A DNA stretch of 64,000 nucleotides, taken from assembly GCA_951828585.1 (NCBI GenBank), contig OX639991.1, positions 1,706,576 through 1,770,575 of the forward strand, in the 5' to 3' direction. The position numbers and the translations under genes were made by a program. Under the pieces are notes generated by a model, which saw only the letters and a list, made by a program, of their open reading frames with translations, made no database searches and had not been told where the DNA came from. Source of the stretch: Longimicrobiales bacterium. GTDB lineage: Bacteria; Gemmatimonadota; Gemmatimonadetes; Longimicrobiales; Gaopeijiaceae. How positions within the stretch are numbered: position 1 is the stretch's first letter; every line of letters starts with the position of its first letter. This document shows positions 25,537 through 34,548 of this stretch, one piece after another.

Positions 25537-27651
25537 TCAGTCACCCCCGTCCGCCAAACGCTGAACCGCGTCGGCGAGTTTCCGGATCCTGTCGGACTGC
25601 GCCGCATTCTCGGCGTGCGTGTTCAGTGACCGTGCCAAGGAACGGAGCGCATCCCCCCGAGCCGTCCCCGAAGCCCTCTCCCCCGCCGCCAGCTGCGCGC
25701 GCGCCGAGGCGATCTCTTCCCCCGGCAAACCCACCCAGCGCTCCAACTGATCCAGATACGCACGCGCCAGCGCGAAGGTGGCCGGCCACTCGTAGACGGG
25801 CTGGCCCTGGGAATTCAGGTGCTTCAGCCGCACGGAATTGGCGGCGTCGATTTCGTTCTGCGTAAGCGCCTCGCTGGTGACGAGCTGGAAGATGTCCAGC
25901 CCCCGCGCGATCTCGGAGTTCACGATCACGCCGTTGTACCAGTACACGGACCAGCTGCCGGCGGCCTGCATGCGTTCGCCGTTGAAGGGGCCGCGGTCGT
26001 GGTAGGCGATCTCGACGGGGTTCCGCGGGTCGGTCCAGTCGATGAGCGAGATCCCGCCCTGGTACCACCCCTGGATCATGATGTCGCGCCCCGGTACCGG
26101 AATGAGCGAGCCGTTGTGGGCGACGCAGTTCTCCAGCGTGGTCTGCGCGGCGGGCAGCTTGAAGTAGCTCTGGAAGACCATCGTGCCGTCTTCGATCGTG
26201 AAGATGGCGTTGGCGCCCCACTCCATCGGGTCGTCCACGCGGCACTTGGGCGCCAGTCCGCCGCCCCACTCGTCGGTGAAGAGGATCTTGCTGCCGTCGT
26301 TGCTGAAGGTGGCCGAGTGCCAGTACGCGAAGTTGGAGTCGGCCACCGCATCGAGCCGGAACGGGTTGGCGGGGTCGCTGATGTCGAGAAGGAGGCCGTA
26401 GCCGCCGCACGCACCGCCCGCCAGGCCGATCGCCGGATACACGGTGATGTCGTGACACTGGGTGGGACCGGGGCGTGGACCATCGGCCGGCTGGGCCCGG
26501 CGCGTGCCCATCGGGGTGATGGCCGCAGGCATCGAGGCTCGGCGCGTCGCTTCCAGTTGGTCGCGCAAGGCCACACTGTCGGCGGCGGCAGGCGGGCCCT
26601 CTCCCCCACGCGCCGCAACAATGCTGTCCAGTCGATCCCCGGCCTCGGCGGCCGACAACGTCACCACCAGATCGGCCGCTTCCACCACGAAATCACCCCG
26701 CTCACGCGCCTCCCGGGCACGAGTCTTCCTCTCCTCTTCGCGCGCCCTCCTTCTCTCCTCCATGCGCGCCATCGCCTGCTCCATGGCCGCGATGTCGCCC
26801 GGCGCCGGACCGTGCGTCTCCGGCGCAACCAGGTCCTGGAAGATCCGGGGCGAAGTCACGATCGCGGCCGCCCCGGGGTTGTCGACCGGCACGCGGATCA
26901 CCTCGATCCTGAACAGCGACGAGTTGGGGTCCTCCTCCGGCGACAGCGCCGAACAGCCGGACAGCTCCTCGGACGGACGCACCGACGACGAGCCCGACAC
27001 GTAGATGTAGACGTTCTCCTCGTCGCCCGGGTGCTCGAGCACCGTATGGGTGTGCGACCCGCGGCACGTCTGCACGTTCGCGACGTACTCCGGACTGGCG
27101 ATGGCCGAGATGTCGAAGATGCGGATGCCGCGAAGGCGCGCATGGCTCACTTGCTCGCGCACGCCCTCGTCACCGCAATCCAGCCGCGCGCTCAGGTCCT
27201 CGCCGGAGACGAACAGCAGGTTCCCGTACACCGACACGTCGCTCTGCGAGGCCGGACAGACATGGGTCACCACCGACACGGGGTTTGCCGGGTCGGAGAT
27301 GTCCCACACCTGGATGCCGTTGAAATTGCCCTGGATGGCGTACTTGCCGGTGAACGCCAGGTCGGAGTTCATCGCGCCCACAAACTCCTCGGGCGGCGGC
27401 GTGGTCGAGAGGAGTTCGAGGTTCCAGATCGCCTCGCCCGCGTCGAACATGCCGGAGGCGAGGCCTACGCGGGGGTCGGGGGTGGGTGGCGTGACCTGGA
27501 GGCCGGGGGGAGTGACTGCCGGGGGTGCGAGGGGCTCCGCGCCCGAGGTGGTTGCCGCGTATGAGGAGCAACCGTATGAGACGGCCACCCCCAGGAATAG
27601 GAGCGCCAAAAGCGCCCGTTGGCGAGCACTCGCGGTGGCGATGGGAGTCAT
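25537..27651 (-). CDS. LVIVD-repeat lipoprotein (paralogue 3)
   Basis: 704 residues from the ATG at 27651 (MTPIATASARQRALLALLFLGVAVSYGC, lipobox VSYGC). It has the same head, LVIVD repeats and tail (IRKLADAVQRLADGGD) as its two downstream paralogues. It is distinguished by a highly charged helical insertion (MARMEERRRAREEERKTRAREARERGD) around residues 310-340. It is the promoter-proximal gene of the four-gene unit, and the intergenic gap to the divergent MFS gene is about 250 bases. Confidence 0.88.
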   Translation of the reverse strand: MTPIATASARQRALLALLFLGVAVSYGCSSYAATTSGAEPLAPPAVTPPGLQVTPPTPDPRVGLASGMFDAGEAIWNLELLSTTPPPEEFVGAMNSDLAFTGKYAIQGNFNGIQVWDISDPANPVSVVTHVCPASQSDVSVYGNLLFVSGEDLSARLDCGDEGVREQVSHARLRGIRIFDISAIASPEYVANVQTCRGSHTHTVLEHPGDEENVYIYVSGSSSVRPSEELSGCSALSPEEDPNSSLFRIEVIRVPVDNPGAAAIVTSPRIFQDLVAPETHGPAPGDIAAMEQAMARMEERRRAREEERKTRAREARERGDFVVEAADLVVTLSAAEAGDRLDSIVAARGGEGPPAAADSVALRDQLEATRRASMPAAITPMGTRRAQPADGPRPGPTQCHDITVYPAIGLAGGACGGYGLLLDISDPANPFRLDAVADSNFAYWHSATFSNDGSKILFTDEWGGGLAPKCRVDDPMEWGANAIFTIEDGTMVFQSYFKLPAAQTTLENCVAHNGSLIPVPGRDIMIQGWYQGGISLIDWTDPRNPVEIAYHDRGPFNGERMQAAGSWSVYWYNGVIVNSEIARGLDIFQLVTSEALTQNEIDAANSVRLKHLNSQGQPVYEWPATFALARAYLDQLERWVGLPGEEIASARAQLAAGERASGTARGDALRSLARSLNTHAENAAQSDRIRKLADAVQRLADGGD

Positions 27652-27901
27652 GTGATGCGTCGGGTGTGTCAGGCTGGCCACCGGACTCCTCTTCCGGCTG
27701 ACTTGGGAAAGGGGCGGAAAAAACCGCCAAGCCTTGAATCATATGGATCGGCGGCGTTGCTTTCCAGTCGTACCAAGGACACCGAAACGACCAACTCCGT
27801 TGGTGGCCGGCGGGCGGACTTGACCCCAACCGGCCGTTTGCGGAAGGTGACTCGGCTCAGAGACCTCACCTCCCACCTGGCGAACCCGGAGAACCGACCG
27901 G

Positions 27902-29074
27902 ATGTCCCCCTCCGCCGTGCGCATCGCGGTCATCATCGCGCTGGCGCACGGCATCAACGACGCCTACGCCTCGATCGTGCCGCCGCTGCTGCCGCGGATC
28001 ATGGACGATCTGGGGATTTCCATTGCGATGGCGGCGGTCCTGGGCGCCGCGTTCTCCATCGCGACGGCGCTTCCCCAGCCCCTCTTCGGCTACCTGGGAG
28101 ACCGCTTCGGACGCAGGACTCTGGCGGTGGGCGGAATGCTCGTGAGCGCGATGTTCGTGTCGCTTATCGGGTTCGCGTCGTCGTACTGGGTTCTGCTCGT
28201 GCTGCTGGTGGTCGGGGGACTTGGAGGCGCGGCGTTTCACCCGCCCGGGGCGTCATATGCCGTCCGCTTGTCCGAGGGGCAAGGGGGCGGCGCCCGCTAC
28301 TCGATCTTCTCGTTCGGGGGCGCGGCCGGATACTCCGTGGGGCCGCTGGTGGCGGTCGGGTTGGTCGCTTGGGGGGGGATGGAGAGGCTTTGGGTCGCGA
28401 TGCTGCCCGCGCTCCTGCTTGCCCCTTTCTTCTTCCGGGGACTGCCCAGCGGGCGAATGGAGGCCCGGAGCGCCGCGCCCGCGCCTCCGCCGTCGGACGT
28501 CCTCCGCCAGCTTGCCGGCCCCCTCGGCATCGTCTTCGGGATCAGCTCGGCGATGACCTTCGTGCAGCGGGCCTTCCTGACCATGGAGCCGATCATCGTG
28601 GCCGAGATGGGGGGCTCCGAGGCGCTGGGCGCGGTGGCGCTCTCGGTGTACCTCGGCGCGCAGGCCTTCGGCACGGTGGCCGGAGGGGTTCTGACGGACC
28701 GGATGGACCGTCGCAAGCTGCTCTTCCGGCTGTGCGCGCTGGCACTTCCGGCGCACCTGCTGGCTGTTTGGCTGGGACCCTGGAACGGGCTCGGCCTCGC
28801 GGCCATCGCGATGGCGGGCTTTCTCGGCATGTCCACGCTGCCCCCCATCGTCGTCATGGCCCAGGAGATGATTCCGCGGGCACCCGGCGCCAGTTCGGGG
28901 ATCGTGATGGGGCTTGCGTGGACGGTGGGTTCGGTTGGGGTGATGGGGACGGGCGTGGTAGCCGACGTGGCGGGGCCGCAAACCGCCGCGCTGCTGTCGA
29001 TGCCGGTGGCGGGTCTGGCCGCGCTGCTGGCGCTTCACCCCGGGTTGAAGTGGATGGGGACGAAGGGTGGGTGA
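27902..29074 (+). CDS. MFS transporter, fosmidomycin-resistance-like
   Basis: A 390-residue integral membrane protein with about 12 hydrophobic segments. The N-terminal HGINDAYAS motif and the loop LFGYLGDRFGRRTLAVGG are typical of the Fsr-like branch of the major facilitator superfamily. FHPPGASYAV in helix 4 also fits that branch. It probably exports a small drug-like or metabolite substrate. It is monocistronic, with a CGGAG ribosome site 12 bases before the ATG. Confidence 0.88.
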   Translation: MSPSAVRIAVIIALAHGINDAYASIVPPLLPRIMDDLGISIAMAAVLGAAFSIATALPQPLFGYLGDRFGRRTLAVGGMLVSAMFVSLIGFASSYWVLLVLLVVGGLGGAAFHPPGASYAVRLSEGQGGGARYSIFSFGGAAGYSVGPLVAVGLVAWGGMERLWVAMLPALLLAPFFFRGLPSGRMEARSAAPAPPPSDVLRQLAGPLGIVFGISSAMTFVQRAFLTMEPIIVAEMGGSEALGAVALSVYLGAQAFGTVAGGVLTDRMDRRKLLFRLCALALPAHLLAVWLGPWNGLGLAAIAMAGFLGMSTLPPIVVMAQEMIPRAPGASSGIVMGLAWTVGSVGVMGTGVVADVAGPQTAALLSMPVAGLAALLALHPGLKWMGTKGG

Positions 29075-29235
29075 CAGGTAGCGGGTGAATGGTCCTTGCC
29101 CGCTCGCCGGACCCTGCCCAGGATTCGGGCTTCCAGAAACCACGCGCGGTCGCCCGCAGAACACCGGGGAAAGCTCACCTTGCTTCCGCTGACCCCAGTC
29201 GAGGCACGACGCCCGCGCACATCCGGGGAAACACC

Positions 29236-30648
29236 ATGGGGAAGGAAGAGCGAACGATGAGAGGCGGCCCGAGCGAACTCGACCGAAGGGATTTCCTCAA
29301 GACCGGAGCACTGGGACTGGCCGCGGGGGCGGTCTCGGGTTGTGGTGCAGCGGATGACGGGCAAGACTCCCTGGCCAACGCAGCTTCCGTCCCGGGCGGC
29401 CTGGCCTCCCCTCCGGCCCAGCCCTTCGCCGCCCCGCCCATCGAGAACGTTCGGATCGGGTTCGTGGGTGTCGGGTTGCAGGGCACGGGGCATGTCGGCA
29501 ACCTGGTGCGCATCGACGGGTGCGTGATCACCGCCGTCTGTGACATCCGCGAAGCCCATGCCGAGAACGCCGCCAACATCATCGAAGCGGCGGGACACCC
29601 CAGACCCACGCTCTACACCAACGGCGAGACCGACTTCGAACGCCTCTGCGCCGAAGAGGATCTCGACCTCGTCTTCAACGCCACCCCTTGGCGCTGGCAT
29701 GTCCCCGTCTGCGTCGCGGCCATGGAGAACGGCAAGCACGCGGCCACCGAAGTCCCCGCTGCGTACACCCTTGAAGGCTGCTGGGAGCTGGTCGAGACGG
29801 CCGAGCGGACGAACCGTCACTGCTCCATGATGGAAAACGTCAACTACGGACGCGCCGAACTCCTCTGCCTGAACCTCGTCCGGCAGGGCCTGCTTGGCGA
29901 GATCCTACACGCCGAGTGCGGTTACCTGCACGACCTGCGCGGCATCAAGTTCGGCGACGAAGCCGAGGGACTCTGGCGCCGCGACCACTCCTGGACCCGC
30001 AACGGCAACCTCTATCCCACACACGGCCTCGGCCCCGTCGCCAACTGCATGGACATCAACCGCGGCGACCGGTTCGCCCACCTGGTCTCCATGAGCAGTC
30101 CTTCACGCGGCCTCCAGGAATATGCCATCGCCAACTATCCCGAGGGACATCCCAAGCGCGCCGAGACCTTCGCGCTCGGCGACGTGAACGGCAGCCTCAT
30201 CCAGACCGCGATGGGCAAGACCATCTACGTCGCTCACGACACCAATCTCCCCCGCCCGTATGACCGCATCAACAAGGTCCAGGGGACGCGCGGGATCTTC
30301 CAGGGGTATCCGGACCGGGTCTACATCGAGGGCCGGAGCCCGGGACACCGCTGGGAAGAGGCCGAAGCCTACTACGAGGAGTTCATGCATCCGTTGTGGA
30401 AGGCGCTGGGCCCTTCGTCCACGGGCGCGGGGCATGGAGGGATGGATTTCATGGAGGACTACCGGCTCATCAAGTGTCTGCGCGAGGGGCTGCCGCTGGA
30501 CATGAACGTCTATGACGCGGCGGCGCTGAGTGCTGTGTGCGAGTTGTCGGAGATCAGCGTGGCGAACGGGAGTGCACCGGTGGAATTTCCGGACTTTACG
30601 CGGGGGAAGTGGCGGGAGTGGGCGCCGTGGGGGATTGTGGGGGCTTAG
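29236..30648 (+). CDS. Tat-exported Gfo/Idh/MocA oxidoreductase, GH109-like
   Basis: 470 residues. A twin-arginine signal (RRDFLKTGALGLAAGAVSGCG) carries a Cys that could be lipidated. An N-terminal Rossmann fold follows (RIGFVGVGLQGTGHVGNL, then CVITAVCDI), and the catalytic domain has HAATEVPAAYTLEGCWELVE and MMENVNYGRAE. The MMEN-x-x-YGR motif and the overall pattern match GH109, NAD-dependent alpha-N-acetylgalactosaminidase-type enzymes. The start at 29236 follows GGGGAAA and is the first ATG giving the Tat signal. The substrate is inferred only from family; other Gfo/Idh/MocA functions remain possible. Confidence 0.85.
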   Translation: MGKEERTMRGGPSELDRRDFLKTGALGLAAGAVSGCGAADDGQDSLANAASVPGGLASPPAQPFAAPPIENVRIGFVGVGLQGTGHVGNLVRIDGCVITAVCDIREAHAENAANIIEAAGHPRPTLYTNGETDFERLCAEEDLDLVFNATPWRWHVPVCVAAMENGKHAATEVPAAYTLEGCWELVETAERTNRHCSMMENVNYGRAELLCLNLVRQGLLGEILHAECGYLHDLRGIKFGDEAEGLWRRDHSWTRNGNLYPTHGLGPVANCMDINRGDRFAHLVSMSSPSRGLQEYAIANYPEGHPKRAETFALGDVNGSLIQTAMGKTIYVAHDTNLPRPYDRINKVQGTRGIFQGYPDRVYIEGRSPGHRWEEAEAYYEEFMHPLWKALGPSSTGAGHGGMDFMEDYRLIKCLREGLPLDMNVYDAAALSAVCELSEISVANGSAPVEFPDFTRGKWREWAPWGIVGA

Positions 30649-30654
30649 CGGGGA

Positions 30655-31068
30655 CTACAGATCCCGCGGCCAGATCTCGGGCCGCCCCTTCAGGGTCACC
30701 GCCCCGAAGTCGCGTAGGTCCAGAGTCACGATCGCCCGTGCATCGAGACGCTCCGCGATAGCCATGACGACGCCGTCGACCAGGCCCAGCGAGAGATCAC
30801 GATGGGTGCGACCGAGTTCCAGCGCCCTTTCCAGATCGCCTGCCTCGTCCCACTCGATCAGATACCGACCGTCCGCCAGATCGGCACACACGGCCTGGGC
30901 GGCGGCTGGGCCTCCGTTCTTCGACACCATGTAGTCGAGCTCCGGCAGAATGGCCCACGGCAGCACCCATTCGCTGCGGTGGGCACGAAAAGCCGCTCGC
31001 ACCGACACATGGTGGGGACTGTCCAGGTCCAGAAGAGCGAGCACCGCGCTCGTGTCGGCGACGATCAC
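30655..31068 (-). CDS. vapC: VapC-type PIN-domain toxin
   Basis: A 137-residue PIN-domain protein: MIVADTSAVLALLDLDSPHH (first acidic residue), LPWAILPELDYMVSKNGG, LSLGLVDGVVMAIAERLDARAIVTLDLRDFG. It is translationally coupled to the RHH antitoxin (ATGA overlap, 31065-31068). It ends 6 bases from the stop of the convergent GH109-like gene. It is probably a tRNA or rRNA endoribonuclease, as for VapC proteins generally. Confidence 0.88.
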   Translation of the reverse strand: MIVADTSAVLALLDLDSPHHVSVRAAFRAHRSEWVLPWAILPELDYMVSKNGGPAAAQAVCADLADGRYLIEWDEAGDLERALELGRTHRDLSLGLVDGVVMAIAERLDARAIVTLDLRDFGAVTLKGRPEIWPRDL

Positions 31069-31382
31069 GGTGACGTGTCCGATTCGGATCCGGCGTCACT
31101 GCTCCAGCGAGGAAGCCCTGGTCCGGGGTCGTCCTGGCAATCCTCAGGGCCTTCCTCGCCGAATCCGTCCATCATCTCCTCGTACCTCTCCGCCAGATCG
31201 GGTATGCCGCTGTTCATGATCCCAATGGACCGCGGCCATTCGCGCTCCGTCGCCCGCGCCGCGTACTCGGCCACCGCCTCCCGTACCAGCTCGGCCGCCG
31301 AGCGCCCCTTGTCGGCCGCCAGCGACTTCAGCCTGCGGTAGTCCGCGGCGTTCAGGTACACCGTCGTCTTGATCGTTTCCAT
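31065..31382 (-). CDS. Ribbon-helix-helix antitoxin
   Basis: 105 residues from the ATG at 31382 (METIKTTVYLNAADYRRLKSLAADKGRSAAELVREAVAEYA). This is a textbook ribbon-helix-helix fold. The C-terminal region (GIPDLAERYEEMMDGFGEEGPEDCQDDPG) is acidic and likely binds the toxin. I rejected the longer frame to 31574 because it crosses the AT-rich operator region and is not protein-like. Confidence 0.87.
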   Translation of the reverse strand: METIKTTVYLNAADYRRLKSLAADKGRSAAELVREAVAEYAARATEREWPRSIGIMNSGIPDLAERYEEMMDGFGEEGPEDCQDDPGPGLPRWSSDAGSESDTSP

Positions 31383-31383
31383 G

Positions 31384-31410
31384 CCATATATGGTATATGG
31401 TTGCCATATA
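31384..31410 (-). promoter_or_regulatory. Operator repeats of the RHH-VapC operon
   Basis: Two adjacent palindromes directly upstream of the antitoxin start: CCATATATGG (31384-31393) and TATATGG-TTG-CCATATA (31394-31410). They share the half-site CCATATA. This AT-rich island in GC-rich DNA is well suited to ribbon-helix-helix autorepression and probably overlaps the promoter. Confidence 0.7.
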
Positions 31411-31585
31411 TCGATCAAGACGGGGCCGTGCGGTGCCCGGTGGTGGCGGCAGGGTCCGTCCCCAGCCCCCGGGCCAGGCGCCAAAACCCGTTGCGCCCCA
31501 CTGATCGCATCCGGTATCGTCCAACTTCCCCGGTCCCGGTCCAAGGACGCTGGCCCACAGCCGGCGTGCGCCAAGAGCAGCCCAC

Positions 31586-33688
31586 ATGAGAATCCGCACA
31601 GTTTCCGCAGCCACCGCCCTCACGGCCGCCATCGCCCTCGCGGCGTCCCCCACCCCCCTCCACCCCCAGGTCCCCACCCCCGAGTCCGTCCTCGGCCAGC
31701 GCGTGGGCGCCGATTTCTTTCTGGCCACTTTCGAAGAATCCATCGACTACTTCCAGCAGCTCGACGCGGCCAGCGACCGCCTCGAGCTCCGCGAAGTCGG
31801 CCGCACCTCATTCGGCCGCCCCGTTTACATCGCGCTCATCTCGGCCGCCGAGAACCTGCGCAACCTCGACCGACACCGCGAAATCGCCCTCCGCCTCGCA
31901 CATCCCCGCGGCCTCACCGACGCCGCGGCCGGCGCCCTCGCCGACGAAGGCCGCGCCCTGGTCCACATTGACGGCGGCCTGCACGCGACTGAAGTTGCTA
32001 CCGGGCAGCACACCATCCAGCTCGCCTACGACCTCGTCACCGGCGACGACGACCCCGAGATCGCCGCCATCCTCGACAACGTCATCCTCATGCTGTGGCC
32101 GTCGATCAATCCCGACGGGCAGACGATGGTCGCCGAGTGGTACCGGTCCAACCTGGGCACCCCGTACGAGGTCTCGTCCGCCCCCTTCCTCTACCAGAAG
32201 TACATCGGCCACGACAACAACCGCGACGGCTACATGATCAACCAGATCGAGTCGCGGATGGCCACGCGGGTGGCGCGCGAGTGGGAGCCGCAGATCCTCT
32301 ACAACCACCACCAGAGTTCGCCTTTCCCGACGCGCATCTGGATTCCGCCCTTCGCGGAGCCGATTTCGCCGCACGTGCATCCGCTCATGTGGCGCACCGT
32401 CAACCTGATCGGGATGTCGATGGCGCAGGCGCTGGAGGAGCGCGGCCAGAAGGGCGCCATGCACATGGGGACCGGCTTCGACAACTGGTACCCGGGCTTC
32501 ATGGACCACGCCAACAACTTCCACAACGTGGCGTCGTTCCTGACCGAGACGGGGCTGTACCGCTACGCGACGCCGGGCTTCTACACGATTCAGGACTTTC
32601 CCCCGCGCACACGCGAGTTGCGCCCCGAGTCGCTCTACAGCAGTCCCTGGGAGGGCGGCTGGTGGCGGCTCCGCGACGCGGTGGACTACATGCTGACCGC
32701 GTCGATTTCGGTGCTGGATTTCGCGGCAAAGTACCGGCGGGATGTGCTGTACAACCGCTACCAGGCGGGGCGGGACATCATTGCGCAGTATACGGAGGGG
32801 CCGCCCTACGCGTATTTCATCCCGCGGGAGCAGCGCGATCCGGTGGCGGCGGTCGAGATGCTTCGGCGCCTGGCCTACAACGGGATCGAGGTGCATCAGC
32901 TGAGCGAGGGGGTCACCCACGATGGGATCTCGCACGCGGCCGGGACGTGGGTGATCGCCATGGACCAGCCGTTCGCCAACTTCGTGAGGCAGCTCTTCGC
33001 GGTGCAGGACTATCCGGATCTGCGCCAGTATCCGGAGGGGCCGCCGGACCAGCCGTACGACGTGTCGGGGTGGACGCTGCCTTATTTGATGGACGTGCGC
33101 GTGATCGAGGCTGCGTCGCCGCTGGGTGACGGGGTGCGGGGCGCAATGACGGGGCTGGGTGATGATGGCGGGGCGGGCGGTGCAATGGTCGCGTGGGACG
33201 CCGAGGTGGACGATGCCTCCCCGTTCGATTCGCCACCCGGGGTGGGGTTCGACAGCCACCCGGTGGCGGCTGCAATCGTGCCGCCGCCGGGGAGTGATGC
33301 GGGGGGTGGGACGCTCTTCATCGATCCGGCGCAGAACAACGCCTTCAAGGCGCTCAACCGGGCGTGGGCGGCGGGGGGGCAGGTGCGTTTCGTGCCGGGC
33401 ACGGCGGGCGAAGAGGGGGCGGCGGGCAGCTCGGGACACTATCTGGTCAGCGGCCTGTCCAGCAGCGCTCGCACCGCCCTCGTGTCCAGCCTGCACCTGC
33501 GCGCCGCGTCCCCGGCGGCAGCGACGGCGTTCGCCTGCCCCAGCCCCGCATCGGCCTCTACCGCCCCTGGAACGCGTCCATGGACGAGGGGTGGACGCGC
33601 TGGCTGCTCGAGATGTACGACTTCGACTTCACCAGCCTCTACAACCCGGACATCCTCGCCGGCGGCCTGCGCGACCGGTACGACGTGA
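31586..33688 (+). CDS. M14-family zinc carboxypeptidase, N-terminal part of a frameshifted gene
   Basis: A signal peptide (ending near PTPLHPQ) is followed by an M14 peptidase domain. Zinc-ligand motif HIDGGLHATEVATGQ supplies the H and E ligands; LMLWPSINPDGQ and YNHHQSSPFPTRIW continue the catalytic fold. Genuine coding in this frame runs to about 33515 (near LHLRAASP). After that the frame becomes Pro/Ala/Ser low-complexity and stops at 33688, while sense continues one base back in the other frame. A single-base deletion in the CCCCGG run near 33515 explains it. The restored protein would have about 920 residues. It is either a decaying gene or a sequencing error. Confidence 0.85.
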   Translation: MRIRTVSAATALTAAIALAASPTPLHPQVPTPESVLGQRVGADFFLATFEESIDYFQQLDAASDRLELREVGRTSFGRPVYIALISAAENLRNLDRHREIALRLAHPRGLTDAAAGALADEGRALVHIDGGLHATEVATGQHTIQLAYDLVTGDDDPEIAAILDNVILMLWPSINPDGQTMVAEWYRSNLGTPYEVSSAPFLYQKYIGHDNNRDGYMINQIESRMATRVAREWEPQILYNHHQSSPFPTRIWIPPFAEPISPHVHPLMWRTVNLIGMSMAQALEERGQKGAMHMGTGFDNWYPGFMDHANNFHNVASFLTETGLYRYATPGFYTIQDFPPRTRELRPESLYSSPWEGGWWRLRDAVDYMLTASISVLDFAAKYRRDVLYNRYQAGRDIIAQYTEGPPYAYFIPREQRDPVAAVEMLRRLAYNGIEVHQLSEGVTHDGISHAAGTWVIAMDQPFANFVRQLFAVQDYPDLRQYPEGPPDQPYDVSGWTLPYLMDVRVIEAASPLGDGVRGAMTGLGDDGGAGGAMVAWDAEVDDASPFDSPPGVGFDSHPVAAAIVPPPGSDAGGGTLFIDPAQNNAFKALNRAWAAGGQVRFVPGTAGEEGAAGSSGHYLVSGLSSSARTALVSSLHLRAASPAAATAFACPSPASASTAPGTRPWTRGGRAGCSRCTTSTSPASTTRTSSPAACATGTT

Positions 33689-34353
33689 TCGTCATCGCCG
33701 ACATGGGCGGGGGGCAGATCCTGAACGGCTTCGCCAAGGGGTCGGTGCCGCCCCGTTACGAGGGGGGGATCGGGGGGAGGGGGGTGCGGGAGCTGGATGC
33801 GTTCGTACGCGCCGGGGGCACGCTGGTCACCCTGAACAACGCGAGCATGTTCGCCATCCAGCAGTTCCATCTGCCGGTCCGAAACGTCACTACCGACCTC
33901 GAATCCGCCGACTACTTCATGAGCGGGTCGATCGTCGAGATGGAGGTTGACCCCTCCCACCCGGTCATGTCGGGGATGCCCGAGCGCGCCAAGGTGGTGG
34001 TGGAGCGCAGCCCGGTCTTCACCACGGAGGAGGGCTTCGAGGGCGCGGTCCTGGCGAAGTATTCCGGGGAGGGGTCACCCCTGCTTTCCGGCTATCTCCT
34101 CGGCGAAGAGCACCTGCAGGGCTACGCGGCCGCCCTGGACGTGGCCCACGGCGACGGCCGGGTGGTGCTGCTCGGCATGAGGCCGCAGTGGCGCGGCCAG
34201 CCCTTCGGCAATTTCCGGATCCTTTTCAACGCGGCGATGTACAGTAGGGGTATGGCGACAGTTGCGCCCACGAACCCGGACTTCTGGGAGGCCCCTGAAG
34301 AAGATGAGGAGGAAGATGGTAGGGATGGGAACGACGGAAGGAACGGGAACTGA
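33514..34353 (+). CDS. M14-family zinc carboxypeptidase, C-terminal part of the frameshifted gene
   Basis: This frame continues the preceding gene: LPQPRIGLYRPWNASMDEGWTRWLLEMYDF, a class I glutamine amidotransferase-like beta/alpha domain (YDVIVIADMGGGQILNG, FVRAGGTLVTLNNAS), and an acidic tail EEDEEEDGRDGNDG. In related exported M14 proteins this domain follows the peptidase on one polypeptide. The first in-frame ATG after the shift is in NASMDEGW. There is no ribosome site, so separate expression is unlikely. Confidence 0.75.
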   Translation, partial: GGSDGVRLPQPRIGLYRPWNASMDEGWTRWLLEMYDFDFTSLYNPDILAGGLRDRYDVIVIADMGGGQILNGFAKGSVPPRYEGGIGGRGVRELDAFVRAGGTLVTLNNASMFAIQQFHLPVRNVTTDLESADYFMSGSIVEMEVDPSHPVMSGMPERAKVVVERSPVFTTEEGFEGAVLAKYSGEGSPLLSGYLLGEEHLQGYAAALDVAHGDGRVVLLGMRPQWRGQPFGNFRILFNAAMYSRGMATVAPTNPDFWEAPEEDEEEDGRDGNDGRNGN

Positions 34354-34548
34354 CGGGCAAGGTGGGCGCGACACAAATCAATTGCGACTCGCGTCCCTAC
34401 CAGTGGCCGGGACCGACCGCTGCCGTGGTGGCGAGGTCGTCGCATCCGGTCCCGAGGCGCCGGAAATGCAACGCTATCACCGGTGGCCGCTGTCCTACAT
34501 GAAGAGAAACCGGGACACAGGTTCCCGGGACCAAACAGGAGGAGAACC

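Noticed and set aside
25819-27564. A 581-codon frame antisense to LVIVD paralogue 3
   Set aside because: Similar antisense frames accompany all three paralogues; composition (Val/Asp/Arg/His) is that of a shadow, and the minus-strand gene has clear motifs.
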